A stretch of 64,000 nt of DNA from NCBI GenBank assembly GCA_005883355.1, contig VAXG01000036.1, forward strand, positions 1 through 64,000, in the 5' to 3' direction. Below are positions 33,633 through 42,886 of this stretch, one piece after another. A program made the position numbers and the translations under genes. The first letter of the stretch is position 1. Every line of letters begins with the position of its first letter. The DNA is from Actinomycetota bacterium (lineage in GTDB: Bacteria; Actinomycetota; Thermoleophilia; Gaiellales; Gaiellaceae). The notes below the pieces were generated by a model. It was not told the origin of the DNA. It ran no database searches and was given only the letters and a program-made list of their open reading frames with translations.

Positions 33633-34679
33633 TCAGAAATCGATCGAGGCGACGCCGAGCGCCGTTGCGACCAGCACGGCCGCAGAGGCAACCGCGGCCA
33701 TCGACCAGCGGCGCGTCCGCGTTCCCGGGGCGGCGAGGACGGCCGCTCCTCCAAGACCGAGCGTCACTCCGACGAAGGTCTCGACCGCCTGAAACGCGAA
33801 GCCGAGCGCCAGGGCCGCGCCGAGCCCGACGCCGGTGCCGTGCAAGGCGAGCGTTGCCGCCCCCGCACCGGCCCCGAAGTTTCCTGGGGTCAGAGGGAGC
33901 AGACCGGCGAGCGCCATGGCAGCCAACAGGACGACGGCCACCCAAACGGGATGTGGAACGCCGAGCGCCATCGCGATCGCGACGGCGGCCGCGACGCGGG
34001 CGACGCACGAGCACCCGATCCACGCGAACAGGACGACGCCCTCGCGCGGAGAGCGCCCGACCGAGCGGAAGATCTGGAGGAGGCTGCCCAATCTGCCTGC
34101 GGTCCTGGCGCTGAAACGCGTCCCGAGGAAGAGCACGACGCCGACGCCGAGGACGAGCAAGGGTGCGGGCCACATCGGAATCCGGCCGACCGCCCCCGCC
34201 GGCACGATCAGCGCAGCGAGGACGAGCGTGCGCGCAGCGCCGACGGAAGCGGCGATGCCTCCGGCGCGCCAGAGCCGGTCGTCTCCGGGAAGTGTGCGCG
34301 AGAGCAACCCGAGCCGGACCGCACCACCGAGGTGTGCGGGCGCAACGGAGTTGACCAGCGAGCCGATCGTGTAGCGGGCGGAGATCTGAGTGAAACCGGT
34401 GCTACCCCCGCAAGCCCGGAGCCCGACGCGCCAGCCGGCCGCCGATGCGATGAGGCCGAAGGCGAACAAGGACGCCGCGGCGACGATCCACCCGGGCTGA
34501 GCACGGGCCAGGTCGCCGAAAGCGCTGCTGAGCGTCCCTCGCCCCAGGCGGGTCACGCCGATCGCGATGCCCGCGGCCAGAAAGAGCCCGGCGCCGACCG
34601 CGTATTTGCGGCGCATCGACCCGAACTGACCGAGCCCAAGCTCGTCGAACAGGCGGCTCCCTGTGTGCTCACCGACCAC
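33633..34679 (-). CDS. UPF0104 / lysylphosphatidylglycerol-synthase-type membrane protein
   Basis: A polytopic membrane protein (about 348 residues, 8-9 helices) of the family that includes AglD and the flippase half of MprF. Signature-like segments are YTIGSLVNSVAPAHLGGAVRLGLL and LLPLTPGNFGAGAGAATLAL. It may move a lipid-linked substrate across the membrane; the cargo is unknown. GTG 34679 is chosen because TAGCGT lies 7 nt upstream. ATG 34616 is the main alternative, and the longest frame would overlap the divergent gene. Confidence 0.75.
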   Translation of the reverse strand: MVGEHTGSRLFDELGLGQFGSMRRKYAVGAGLFLAAGIAIGVTRLGRGTLSSAFGDLARAQPGWIVAAASLFAFGLIASAAGWRVGLRACGGSTGFTQISARYTIGSLVNSVAPAHLGGAVRLGLLSRTLPGDDRLWRAGGIAASVGAARTLVLAALIVPAGAVGRIPMWPAPLLVLGVGVVLFLGTRFSARTAGRLGSLLQIFRSVGRSPREGVVLFAWIGCSCVARVAAAVAIAMALGVPHPVWVAVVLLAAMALAGLLPLTPGNFGAGAGAATLALHGTGVGLGAALALGFAFQAVETFVGVTLGLGGAAVLAAPGTRTRRWSMAAVASAAVLVATALGVASIDF

Positions 34680-34686
34680 GTCATCC

Positions 34687-34692
34687 ACGCTA
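34687..34692 (-). promoter_or_regulatory. possible -10 box TAGCGT for the UPF0104 gene
   Basis: TAGCGT then 7 nt then GTG 34679, in the 64-bp gap between the two divergent genes. It is used to choose the start. Confidence 0.4.
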
Positions 34693-34743
34693 TCGGCATG
34701 AAATGAGAGCAACGTTAAGGTTGCCCGGCTCCGGTCGAAGGTC

Positions 34744-35961
34744 ATGCGATCATGGCGGCCGGTGAGGACCGGGCCTAGAAGGCGAACCAGACGAGTGCGC
34801 GTGGCACTTCTCCTCACCGTCGCTCTCGTCACGGTCGCGGCTGCGGTCATCGCCTGGAACCGGCAGGCAGGGGACAGCCCACCGGCCCGGGCGAGCATCG
34901 CCCCGCCCCTCGCCGTTCAACAGAAGCCAAAGATCGTCCAGCGCCGCCTTGCCCACGCCGCCCCGCTCGACCTGTATGCCTACGACCACGCGGGAATGAT
35001 CAGCGGGGTAGCGCGACGTGCCCTGGCGAGGGTCTACGTCCCGAACAGTGCGGCCGACACGGTGGACGTGATCGACCCGCACACCTACAAGGTCGTCGAC
35101 AACTTCCAGGTCGGCGCTCTGCCACAGCACGTCACGCCTGCGCACGACCTGAAAACGCTCTACGTCAACGACGACGTCGGCAACACGCTGACACCGATCG
35201 ATCCGCTCACAGGCCGACCCGGAAGGCCGTTCCCGGTTGACGATCCCTACAACCTGTACTTCACGATCGACGGGCGGTACGCGATCGTCGTCGCGGAGCG
35301 ACTGCACCGCCTGGACTTTCGCAACGCTCATACCTTTCGCCTGGTTCGCGCCCTGACCGTTCCCTGTGCAGGTATCAACCACATGGACTTCTCTTCCAAC
35401 GGCCGGTACGTGATCGCAAGCTGCGAATTCTCGGGCCGCCTGCTGAAGGTCGACGTCCGCCGGTTCCGCGTTCTCGGCGTGCGCTCGCTTCCGCGCCGAT
35501 TCTCCGTGCCGCAAGACGTCCGCGCTTCGCCGAACGCGAAGGTGTTCTATGTCGCCGATCTCGCTGCCGGCGGCGTGTGGGAAGTCGATCCGGCGCGTTT
35601 CAAGGTGATCGGGTTCATTCACACCGGAGCCGGCGCGCACGGGCTCGTCGTGGGTCGGAGCGGCAAGGTGCTCTACGTCGCGAACCGCAACGAGGGAAGC
35701 GTGTCGGTGATCTCGTTCCGCACGCGCAAGGTCGTCGCGAAGTGGCACATCCCCGGCGGCGGCAGTCCGGACATGGGGGACGTCTCTGCGGACGGGAAGG
35801 TGCTCTGGCTGTCCGGACGCTACAACTCGGAGGTGTACGCGATCGACACGCGGACGGGAAGGCTGATCGCGCGCATCCCGGTCGGTGCAAGCCCGCACGG
35901 CCTCTCTGTCTGGCCGCAGCCGGGAAGGTTCTCCCTCGGCCATACGGGCAACATGCGCTAA
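34744..35961 (+). CDS. membrane-anchored YVTN-type beta-propeller protein
   Basis: A 405-residue protein with an Arg-rich cytoplasmic start (RTGPRRRTRRVR), one membrane helix (residues 19-38) and an extracytoplasmic propeller of repeated blades (ARVYVPNSAADTVDVID, KTLYVNDDVGNTLTPID, KVLYVANRNEGSVSVIS). Such surface propellers usually bind partners or carbohydrates; none can be named. A GAAGG motif precedes the ATG. The stop overlaps the next start by one base (TAATG), so it is coupled to the following membrane protein. Confidence 0.8.
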   Translation: MRSWRPVRTGPRRRTRRVRVALLLTVALVTVAAAVIAWNRQAGDSPPARASIAPPLAVQQKPKIVQRRLAHAAPLDLYAYDHAGMISGVARRALARVYVPNSAADTVDVIDPHTYKVVDNFQVGALPQHVTPAHDLKTLYVNDDVGNTLTPIDPLTGRPGRPFPVDDPYNLYFTIDGRYAIVVAERLHRLDFRNAHTFRLVRALTVPCAGINHMDFSSNGRYVIASCEFSGRLLKVDVRRFRVLGVRSLPRRFSVPQDVRASPNAKVFYVADLAAGGVWEVDPARFKVIGFIHTGAGAHGLVVGRSGKVLYVANRNEGSVSVISFRTRKVVAKWHIPGGGSPDMGDVSADGKVLWLSGRYNSEVYAIDTRTGRLIARIPVGASPHGLSVWPQPGRFSLGHTGNMR

Positions 35962-37562
35962 TGCGAATGCTTTGGGTCAGCCCACGCGCGGATCTGCTCG
36001 GCCCGGCCGTCGCAGCGGGGCTCCTCGCGGCGCTCCTGGTCTGGCTCGGCCCTCCGGGAACCGATCTTGCCGCCCACGTCTACCAGCGCACGCTGTTCAT
36101 CGAGCACGGCTTCGTGCTCTGGAACAACTTCTGGTACGCGGGCCGCTACAGCTTCGTGAACTACAGCGTCCTGTACTACCCGCTGGCGGCCGCGATCGGG
36201 ATCAAGCTCCTCGCGGTCCTTACCGTGGCCGTCGCCGTGATCGCATTCGCCGCTGTCGTGCGCCACGAGTGGGAGTCCCAGAGCCGGTGGACGATCAGGG
36301 CGTTCGCGCTGGTCTGGGCACTGCTCGTCGTCTCGGCCGCGTATCCCTTCATGCTGGGGATGACCCTGGCGCTGTTGGCGCTGTGGTCGTTGCAACAGGA
36401 CCGGAGATGGATGTTCGCCTGCTTCACGCTTCTGACTCTTGGTGCAAGCCCACTCGCCTTCCTCTTGCTCGTCGTGCTGCTGGCGGGAGTCGCGCTCGGG
36501 CGACGCGGCGAGCACAGGCGTTTCGCCGCCCCCGCCGCTGCCATCGGCGCGATCGCGGCGTTCGAGTTCCTGCTCCGGCGCATGTTCCCGGGCCGCGGCA
36601 CCTTTCCGTTCTCCCTCGAGGAGTTCCTCGCAGCGGGCGCCTTCTGTCTCATTGGGGTCGCACTGACCTGGAGAGTGGCGGGCGCGCGGACGCTTCGCTG
36701 GACCTATGTCGCCTACTTCGTCGCGTGCACGGCCGCTTTCGCGATCTCCTCTCCGGTGGGAGAGAACATCGCGCGGCTCCGCTTCGTCGCCGCTCCGATC
36801 GCGATCCTGACGCTGTCGCTGCGACGCTGGCAGCCGCGCCTCCTCTGCGCTGTCGCGTTGGCGCTCGCGCTCTCGTGGAATCTGACCCCGCTCGCAGCCA
36901 GCTTCATCCACGGCGTCAACGACCCGGCCTCGAACGCGGCGTACTGGTCGCCGACCGTCACGTATCTCCAGAAGAACCTTCGGCCGTCGTACCGCGTGGA
37001 GGCCGTCGACACCGCCGGCCACTGGCCCGCGGATTTCCTCGCCCGTGCGCGGATCCCGCTCGCGCGCGGCTGGTTCCGCCAGGAGGACTTTCCGCAGAAT
37101 CGCGTGTTGTACGGCGAGTTCGGTCCCAAGGCCTATGTCGCCTGGCTGCGGCGAGTGAGCGTTCGCTATGTCGTGCTCACCTCCGCACGTCCCGACTACA
37201 GCGCGCGTGCAGAGGCACGCCTGCTGAGAAGCGGCCGTTCGGGCCTCGCCGTCGTCCACCGGACGTTGACGACCACGATCTTCGAGGTCCCGTCGCCGCG
37301 TCCGCTGATCTCGGCGCCGGCCCGTGTCCTCGCGTTGGGATACGCATCGATCAAGGTTCACGTCCCGGTTCCGGGCACCTACCAGCTCAACGTGACGTAC
37401 GCGCCCTACTGGCACACGCGCAAAGGCTGTCTCACGCGTGCACCCGACGGCATGACGCAGGTGACCGTGCACCGCACGGGCACGGTGTGGATCACGTTCG
37501 CCGTGACGGCCACCCGCGCCTTGGAGGCGATGGTCGGCACCCAGCCCGAGCCTTGCCGCTAG
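35961..37562 (+). CDS. polytopic membrane protein, glycosyltransferase-like
   Basis: A 533-residue protein with about ten N-terminal membrane helices (1-340) and a soluble, probably extracytoplasmic, C-terminal region (340-533). The start carries WLGPPGTDLAAHVYQRTLF, whose acidic residue lies in the first external loop as in GT-C type enzymes. YWSPTVTYLQKNLRPSYRVE resembles a segment seen in some 6-PTPS-related membrane proteins. The exact family is not certain. It is translationally coupled to the propeller protein, which suggests a joint cell-envelope task. Confidence 0.7.
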   Translation: MRMLWVSPRADLLGPAVAAGLLAALLVWLGPPGTDLAAHVYQRTLFIEHGFVLWNNFWYAGRYSFVNYSVLYYPLAAAIGIKLLAVLTVAVAVIAFAAVVRHEWESQSRWTIRAFALVWALLVVSAAYPFMLGMTLALLALWSLQQDRRWMFACFTLLTLGASPLAFLLLVVLLAGVALGRRGEHRRFAAPAAAIGAIAAFEFLLRRMFPGRGTFPFSLEEFLAAGAFCLIGVALTWRVAGARTLRWTYVAYFVACTAAFAISSPVGENIARLRFVAAPIAILTLSLRRWQPRLLCAVALALALSWNLTPLAASFIHGVNDPASNAAYWSPTVTYLQKNLRPSYRVEAVDTAGHWPADFLARARIPLARGWFRQEDFPQNRVLYGEFGPKAYVAWLRRVSVRYVVLTSARPDYSARAEARLLRSGRSGLAVVHRTLTTTIFEVPSPRPLISAPARVLALGYASIKVHVPVPGTYQLNVTYAPYWHTRKGCLTRAPDGMTQVTVHRTGTVWITFAVTATRALEAMVGTQPEPCR

Positions 37563-37569
37563 GCAGGGA

Positions 37570-38781
37570 TCAGCCGGGCCTGGCGGTGATCAGCTTGCCG
37601 AAGGGATGCCAGGCGTTGGCCGACCAGCGCTGAAGTCTGACCTGCGTGAGCGGGAACCGGCTGGACGGTGTCGTGTGGATGACGATGCCCGGCAGGACGA
37701 ACGGATTTCCCTTCTCGTCCAGGTGCGTTGCCGCGTTCATCACGCTCTGGCGAGTCGGGTTCTTGCCGGCTTTCTTCAAGGTGTCGACCATCGTGTAGGC
37801 GGTCGCCATTCCCGTCGTGAAGTAGCCGTCCTGCAGGTCCCGCGAGTTGACACTCGATCCGTATTTCCTGAGGATCGACTGGAAGAGTTTTATGCCCTTG
37901 TCGTTCCGCCAGAGCGGCGCCGCCGGATCCTTTCCGAACACGATCGAGATCGCTCCGTTCGCAGCGCTCTGGGGGACGATCGCCATCAGCGCCGACGCCG
38001 ACGAGACGTCGTTGACGAAGATCTGCGGCTTCCATGCGAGCCGCGAGACGGCGTTGAAGGCCTGCAACGAGAACTTCCCGAATGCGAACACCATCAGGAC
38101 GTTGGCCTTCGACGCCTTCAGCTGCGTGACCTGCGGCTGGACGTCAGCGGACGTCGGGTCGTAGCCGACGCTCGCGACAATCGATTTGACCTTCGAGCCG
38201 AGGCCGCGCTTCAGGCCCCCGAGCAGGTCGCGCCCGTAGTCATCGTTCTGATAGAGGACTGCGATCTTCGGCTTCTTGATGTTCTTGACGACGTAGCGAC
38301 CGTAGAGCTCGCCCTCCTCCGAGTACGGCGGGATGTAGCCGAGCGTCCACGGGTACTTCTTGTAGTCACGTCCGAATGTGGTCGCGCCCGAGGCGACGTA
38401 GAGCTGCGGGACCTTCGCGTCGTTCAGCAGCTTCCGCACGGCCAGGTTGTTGCTCGTCCCGAGCGAGCTGAAGACGGCGAGAACCTGTTCCTGCTGAATG
38501 AGCCGGATGGTGTTGTTGACCGCCCTCCCGGGGTCGTAGCCGTCGTCCAGATAGGTGAATGTGATCTTGCGGCCGAACACGCCGCCTTTGTCGTTGACGT
38601 ACTTGAAGTACGCCGCGATTCCGCGGGCGACATTGCCGGCGATCGCGGCCTCGCCGCTCAGCGGGACGCTCGAGCCGAGACGGATCTCGGTCGCCGACAC
38701 GCCCGGAGTCGCGACCGGGCGCGCGCCGGCCGACGTCACGGCGACCGCGGCTACGACTGCACACACGAAGATGACCCTCAC
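37570..38781 (-). CDS. livJ: branched-chain amino-acid ABC transporter binding protein
   Basis: A 403-residue secreted binding protein of the LivJ type: export signal (1-22), GVSATEIRLGSSVPLSGEAA, YLDDGYDPGRAVNNTIRL, and QNDDYGRDLLGGL in the hinge region. It is the last gene of the livGFHM-J set and should feed ligand to LivH/LivM. Two GTG codons are possible. The second (38781) has GGGAGGAG at proper spacing, while the first (38787) abuts it, so the second is chosen. Confidence 0.93.
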   Translation of the reverse strand: MRVIFVCAVVAAVAVTSAGARPVATPGVSATEIRLGSSVPLSGEAAIAGNVARGIAAYFKYVNDKGGVFGRKITFTYLDDGYDPGRAVNNTIRLIQQEQVLAVFSSLGTSNNLAVRKLLNDAKVPQLYVASGATTFGRDYKKYPWTLGYIPPYSEEGELYGRYVVKNIKKPKIAVLYQNDDYGRDLLGGLKRGLGSKVKSIVASVGYDPTSADVQPQVTQLKASKANVLMVFAFGKFSLQAFNAVSRLAWKPQIFVNDVSSASALMAIVPQSAANGAISIVFGKDPAAPLWRNDKGIKLFQSILRKYGSSVNSRDLQDGYFTTGMATAYTMVDTLKKAGKNPTRQSVMNAATHLDEKGNPFVLPGIVIHTTPSSRFPLTQVRLQRWSANAWHPFGKLITARPG

Positions 38782-38793
38782 GCCCACTCCTCC

Positions 38794-39816
38794 CTAGGAC
38801 CGAGTGTAGAACCGAGTTGTTAGCGACCCGAAGAGACGCCGCGCGACCCCGCCCGCGCCCGTTGGCAGGAGCAGCATGACGACGATCAGCACGACGCCGA
38901 AGATCATGCTCGGGATGCCTGGCTGCTTCGGATCGAGGTTGAGCGCCGGCAGTTGATTGATCCAGCGCGCAACGGTGTCGGCATGGTTTTGGAGGAAGTA
39001 GATGAGCCCCGCGCCTGCGATGAGACCCACCAGGGACTCCAGGCCCCCCACCGCAAGTCCGACCACGAGGTAGACGGAAAGGATGATCGGAAAGACGTCC
39101 GGATTGACGTAGGCGTTCGCGATCGCGTAGAGGGAGCCTGCGACCCCGGCGTAGAACGCGGAAATCCCGAACGCGAGCGTCTTGTACGTCGCGAGCTTGA
39201 CGCCCGACGAGGCCGCAGCCACCTCACTGTCGCGGATTGCCTTCAGCGCGCGGCCGGTCTTTCCCCGCACGAGCAGCCATGCCGCTCCGAGCAGAACGAG
39301 CGCGATACCCCAGGTCAGGTAGTACATCCAGTTGTTCGGCGTGGTCGCGAGGCCGAACGGCGGCTTCGCCAGATCGAGGATCTTCCCGGTCGTACCGCCG
39401 AGGAAGTGGTCGAACTTCTTCGGCAACTGCGGGAACGACACCGCGATCCCGAAGGTGATCAGTGCCAGGTAGAGACCGGATAGGCGCAATGCCGGAACGC
39501 CGACGAGCAGTCCGGCGAGGCCCGCGATCACGCCGGCGATCGGGATCGTCCAGAGATCCCGGATCTGATGTCCGTACACCCCGTTGACGCTGAGGACGGC
39601 GGTCGTGTAACCGCCGATCGCCATGAACGCGCCGTGCCCCAGCGAAATCTGTCCGCTGTAGCCGGTGAGGATCGACAGGCCGATCAACGCGATGAAGTAC
39701 ATCCCGACGATCGCGAGCTCTCGGGCGCGGAAGTCGCTGATGAACCGCGGTAGGGCTGCGACGGCGAGCGCGAGCAGCGTGAAGCCGGAGAGCTCGAGCC
39801 AGAGTCTCGATCTCAT
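38794..39816 (-). CDS. livM: branched-chain amino-acid ABC transporter permease LivM
   Basis: Inner-membrane permease of 340 residues, about ten helices, with the LivM pattern LTGYSGQISLGHGAFMAIGGY and KTLAFGISAFYAGVAGSLYA. Pairs with LivH to form the channel. The ATG overlaps the livH stop (ATGA). Confidence 0.94.
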   Translation of the reverse strand: MRSRLWLELSGFTLLALAVAALPRFISDFRARELAIVGMYFIALIGLSILTGYSGQISLGHGAFMAIGGYTTAVLSVNGVYGHQIRDLWTIPIAGVIAGLAGLLVGVPALRLSGLYLALITFGIAVSFPQLPKKFDHFLGGTTGKILDLAKPPFGLATTPNNWMYYLTWGIALVLLGAAWLLVRGKTGRALKAIRDSEVAAASSGVKLATYKTLAFGISAFYAGVAGSLYAIANAYVNPDVFPIILSVYLVVGLAVGGLESLVGLIAGAGLIYFLQNHADTVARWINQLPALNLDPKQPGIPSMIFGVVLIVVMLLLPTGAGGVARRLFGSLTTRFYTRS

Positions 39817-40715
39817 ACGCGCCTCACCGCCACGCGGCCGAAGAGGCCGCCCGGGCGGACGAGCAGCAGAACGAGGATGAGCATGAGCGCCGCCGGGAGC
39901 TTCAAGGTCGAGCCGATGAAGCCGACGTACCGGCCGAGCAGTGTGATCGTCACGCCGAGCAGGATCCCGCCGACGACCGCGCCGATCGGGCTGTCGAGCC
40001 CACCGAGGACGGCGGCCGCGAATGCGTAGAGCAGAATCGTCTGCATCATGTTCGGGTCGAGGAAGACGACCGGGGCGATCATCATTCCGGCGACCGCCCC
40101 GAGCACGGCTGCGATTCCCCAGCCGAGCGCGAGCATCCAGCCGACGCGAATGCCGACGAGCCGTGACGACTCGGGGTTGACCGCGGCCGCGCGCAGGGCC
40201 AGCCCGAGCTTCGTGAAGCGGAAGAACAGCGCAAGCAGAACGACCAGGCCCACGGAGACCGCGACGATTCCGATGTCTTGCACGCTGATCGGGACACCGC
40301 CGACGTCGATCGTACGAGTCGAGAACGGCCCGTGAAACTGCCTGTTCGCGCCGCCCCAGATCACGCTCATCAGACCGTTCAGCAACAGCGCGAGACCCAG
40401 TGTCACGATCACGATGGTCAAGACGGGCGCATTTTCGACCGGGCGGAGCACGACGCGCTCGATCGCCACGCCGCCGGCGAACGCGATCGCGAGCACGACG
40501 GGGAACGCCGTCCAGAACGACAGGCCGTGGTTCATCAACGACCAGGCGATGAAGGTCGTGAACGTCGCCATCTCACCCTGGGCGAAGTTGATGACGCGCG
40601 TGGTGCGGTAGATGATCACGATCGCCAGCGCGAGGCCGGCATAGATCGCTCCCTCGCGGATGCCGGCCGCGAGCTGTTGCGCGAGCTCCGCCCAGGTGAA
40701 GGCCGCAACGAGCAC
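39813..40715 (-). CDS. livH: branched-chain amino-acid ABC transporter permease LivH
   Basis: Permease partner of LivM, 300 residues, eight or so helices. Typical sequences are YAGLALAIVIIYRTTRVINF with AQGEMATF, and the C-terminal GGLDSPIGAVVGGILLG. The GTG start overlaps the livF stop by one base (TAGTG). Confidence 0.94.
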   Translation of the reverse strand: MLVAAFTWAELAQQLAAGIREGAIYAGLALAIVIIYRTTRVINFAQGEMATFTTFIAWSLMNHGLSFWTAFPVVLAIAFAGGVAIERVVLRPVENAPVLTIVIVTLGLALLLNGLMSVIWGGANRQFHGPFSTRTIDVGGVPISVQDIGIVAVSVGLVVLLALFFRFTKLGLALRAAAVNPESSRLVGIRVGWMLALGWGIAAVLGAVAGMMIAPVVFLDPNMMQTILLYAFAAAVLGGLDSPIGAVVGGILLGVTITLLGRYVGFIGSTLKLPAALMLILVLLLVRPGGLFGRVAVRRV

Positions 40716-41413
40716 TAATAGCCCAGGTACGACCTGCGGACGGATTCGTTGGTGCGCAGCTCGTCGCCCGTTCCTTCGACGACGACCTTGCCGACCTCGA
40801 GGACGTAGGCGCGCGTGGCATGCGCAAGCGCCAGGCTCGCGTTCTGCTCGACGACGAGGACAGACATGCCGTCACCACCCTTCATATGCTCGAGCGCCTC
40901 GAAGATCACCGTCACCACGATCGGCGCGAGGCCGAGCGACGGCTCGTCGAGCAAGAGGAGCTTCGGTCTGGCCATCATCGCGCGGCCGAGCGCGAGCATC
41001 TGCTGCTCCCCGCCGGAGAGTGTTCCGGCCTGCTGGTCGAGGCGGCTCTCCAGCTGCGGGAAGAACTCGAAGACGCGCCGGGCCTCGTGCTTGACGTTGC
41101 CGCGTCGCGTATACCCGCCGAGACGCAGGTTTTCCCAGACCGAGAGCTCGCTGAAGGTCCCGCGACCCTCCGGAACGTGCGCGATTCCCGCGCGCGCGGT
41201 CGCCTCCGGACGACGCGACAGCTTCTTCCCGGCGAACACCACGTCGCCGCTGCGGCGCACCGTGCCGGAGACGGCTCGCAGCGTCGTCGTCTTCCCGGCA
41301 CCGTTCGCGCCGAGCACGGCAACCAGTTCGCCCTCGCCGACCCGGAGCGAGATCCCGTGTAGGGCCTTCACGGGCCCGTAACGCGCCTCGACGTTGTGCA
41401 GCTCCAAGATCAC
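40715..41413 (-). CDS. livF: branched-chain amino-acid ABC transporter ATPase LivF
   Basis: ATP-binding subunit, 232 residues. Walker A is GANGAGKTT, the signature is TLSGGEQQM, Walker B is LLLLDEPSLGLAP and the switch His is replaced by the VEQN motif usual for LivF. The GTG start overlaps the livG stop (TAGTG). Confidence 0.95.
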   Translation of the reverse strand: MILELHNVEARYGPVKALHGISLRVGEGELVAVLGANGAGKTTTLRAVSGTVRRSGDVVFAGKKLSRRPEATARAGIAHVPEGRGTFSELSVWENLRLGGYTRRGNVKHEARRVFEFFPQLESRLDQQAGTLSGGEQQMLALGRAMMARPKLLLLDEPSLGLAPIVVTVIFEALEHMKGGDGMSVLVVEQNASLALAHATRAYVLEVGKVVVEGTGDELRTNESVRRSYLGY

Positions 41414-42126
41414 TACGCCGGCGCGCCCAGATAGGCCTCGATGACGGCCGGGTTCGACTGGATCTCGCTCGGGGTCCCTTCGGCGATCTTCTCCCCGAAG
41501 TCGAGCACGTGCACGCGGTTGGCGACGCTCATGACGAGACCCATGTGGTGCTCGACGAGGAGAATCGTCAGCTCGAAGTCGTCCCGCAGCCGCTTGATGA
41601 ACTTGCCCAGCTGCTCGACCTCCTCGTGACTGAGCCCGCCGGCCGGTTCGTCGAGCAGCAGCAGCTGCGGGCCCGAGGCGAGGGCCCGTGCAAGCTCGAC
41701 TCGCTTCTGGGTCGCGTACGGGAGCTCCAACGGCGAGCGATGGCGGACCGAATGGAGGTTCACGTAGAAGAGGACGTCTTCGGGGCGCTGCTCGCCGGCT
41801 CGAGCATGTGCGCCCACCCTGACGTTGTCGAGCACCGTCATCCCGCGGAAGAGCTCGACGTTCTGGAACGTGCGCGCGATTCCGCGCTGAATAATCCCGC
41901 TCGGCGGGGTCTCGAGGAGAGTCTCCCCGTTGAAGCGAACGTCGCCCTCGTCAGGCGTGTAGAGGCGCGTGATCACGTTGAACGCGGTGGTCTTCCCGGC
42001 GCCGTTCGGGCCGATCAGCCCGACGATCTCCCCCGCTTCGGCGGTGAAGGAGACGGCATCGAGGGCGACGATGCCGCCGAAACGCCTGGAGACGTTGTCG
42101 ACCTCGAGGAGGGCCAAGAGCGCCAT
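41413..42126 (-). CDS. livG: branched-chain amino-acid ABC transporter ATPase LivG
   Basis: First gene of the liv operon, 237 residues. Walker A is GPNGAGKTT, Walker B is LLLLDEPAGGL and the switch is VEHHMGLVMSVANRV. The signature region reads LPYATQKRVELARAL; the expected LSYGxQR motif is modified to PYATQKR, a common LivG variation. The upstream gap contains a repeated 13-bp palindrome that could be regulatory. Confidence 0.95.
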   Translation of the reverse strand: MALLALLEVDNVSRRFGGIVALDAVSFTAEAGEIVGLIGPNGAGKTTAFNVITRLYTPDEGDVRFNGETLLETPPSGIIQRGIARTFQNVELFRGMTVLDNVRVGAHARAGEQRPEDVLFYVNLHSVRHRSPLELPYATQKRVELARALASGPQLLLLDEPAGGLSHEEVEQLGKFIKRLRDDFELTILLVEHHMGLVMSVANRVHVLDFGEKIAEGTPSEIQSNPAVIEAYLGAPA

Positions 42127-42190
42127 AGCCTACGGCGAAGCGCCCGGGGAGTGAATCGACCGCGCGGGCCCCCCGTCACACTCCCGGCAC

Positions 42191-42203
42191 GGTGTCTGAC
42201 ACC
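42191..42203. repeat. 13-bp palindrome GGTGTCTGACACC, copy 1
   Basis: Arms GGTGTC and GACACC around one T. An identical copy lies at 42288-42300. Both are in the divergent gap between livG and the YbaK-type gene. Confidence 0.85.
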
Positions 42204-42287
42204 AGCCTGCGGAGTTGTGACTCCGGGGGCTCCGCTCCACGAGCGGGATCGCTGAGTTTCGTTACGACCTGGTGACACTCAGGCATA

Positions 42288-42300
42288 GGTGTCTGACACC
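42288..42300. repeat. 13-bp palindrome GGTGTCTGACACC, copy 2
   Basis: Same 13-mer in the same orientation as at 42191, ending 9 nt before the start codon of the YbaK-type gene. It could be an operator or one half of a REP-like doublet. Confidence 0.85.
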
Positions 42301-42309
42301 CTGAGCGCC

Positions 42310-42762
42310 ATGCATCCAACGGCAGAGCGTTTCCAGGCACGCCTCCGGGAGCTCGGCCTCGATGTCGAAGTTCGCGAGCTCGCCGACTCCACCCGGACGG
42401 CCCAGGAGGCTGCCGCCGCAGTCGGCGTCGAGGTCGGACAGATCGTCAAGTCGCTCGTGTTCGTCGACGAGGAGTCACCGCTTCTGTGTCTGTGCGCCGG
42501 CGACAGGCGCGTGGACACGGACAAGCTCGGTGCCGGAGTGCGGCAAGCCAAAGGCGACGAGGTGCGCGAAGCGACGGGCTTCGCGATCGGCGGGGTGCCG
42601 CCGCTCGGCCATGACCGGCCCGTGCGCACGGTCGTCGATGCCTCCCTGCGGCGGTTCGAGACGGTCTGGTGCGCCGGCGGGACTCCGTACGCGGTCTTCC
42701 CGGTCGCCACCGAAGCGCTGATCGCGGCGCTTCCGAACGCCGAGGTCCGCGAGATCGCCTAG
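42310..42762 (+). CDS. ybaK: YbaK/EbsC-type aminoacyl-tRNA deacylase
   Basis: A 150-residue editing-domain protein that hydrolyses mischarged tRNA (members act on Cys-tRNA-Pro, Ala-tRNA-Pro and similar). The conserved lysine is in VGQIVKSLVF, the glycine loop is FAIGGVPPLGH and the end is GGTPYAVFPVATEALI. The specificity subgroup cannot be decided from sequence alone. The ATG at 42310 is the only start giving the family N-terminus (HPTAERFQARLRELG). Confidence 0.9.
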   Translation: MHPTAERFQARLRELGLDVEVRELADSTRTAQEAAAAVGVEVGQIVKSLVFVDEESPLLCLCAGDRRVDTDKLGAGVRQAKGDEVREATGFAIGGVPPLGHDRPVRTVVDASLRRFETVWCAGGTPYAVFPVATEALIAALPNAEVREIA

Positions 42763-42886
42763 CGAACTCAGTGCAGGGTTTCGCCCACGCGGCGGGTCTC
42801 CTCGTTAGAGGGGGCGCGCCTCCGCGGTTGTCGACCTGCTAGGAAGTCACAGTCGCGGCAGCGCCTCCTCCTTCTGTAAGCGAGGG

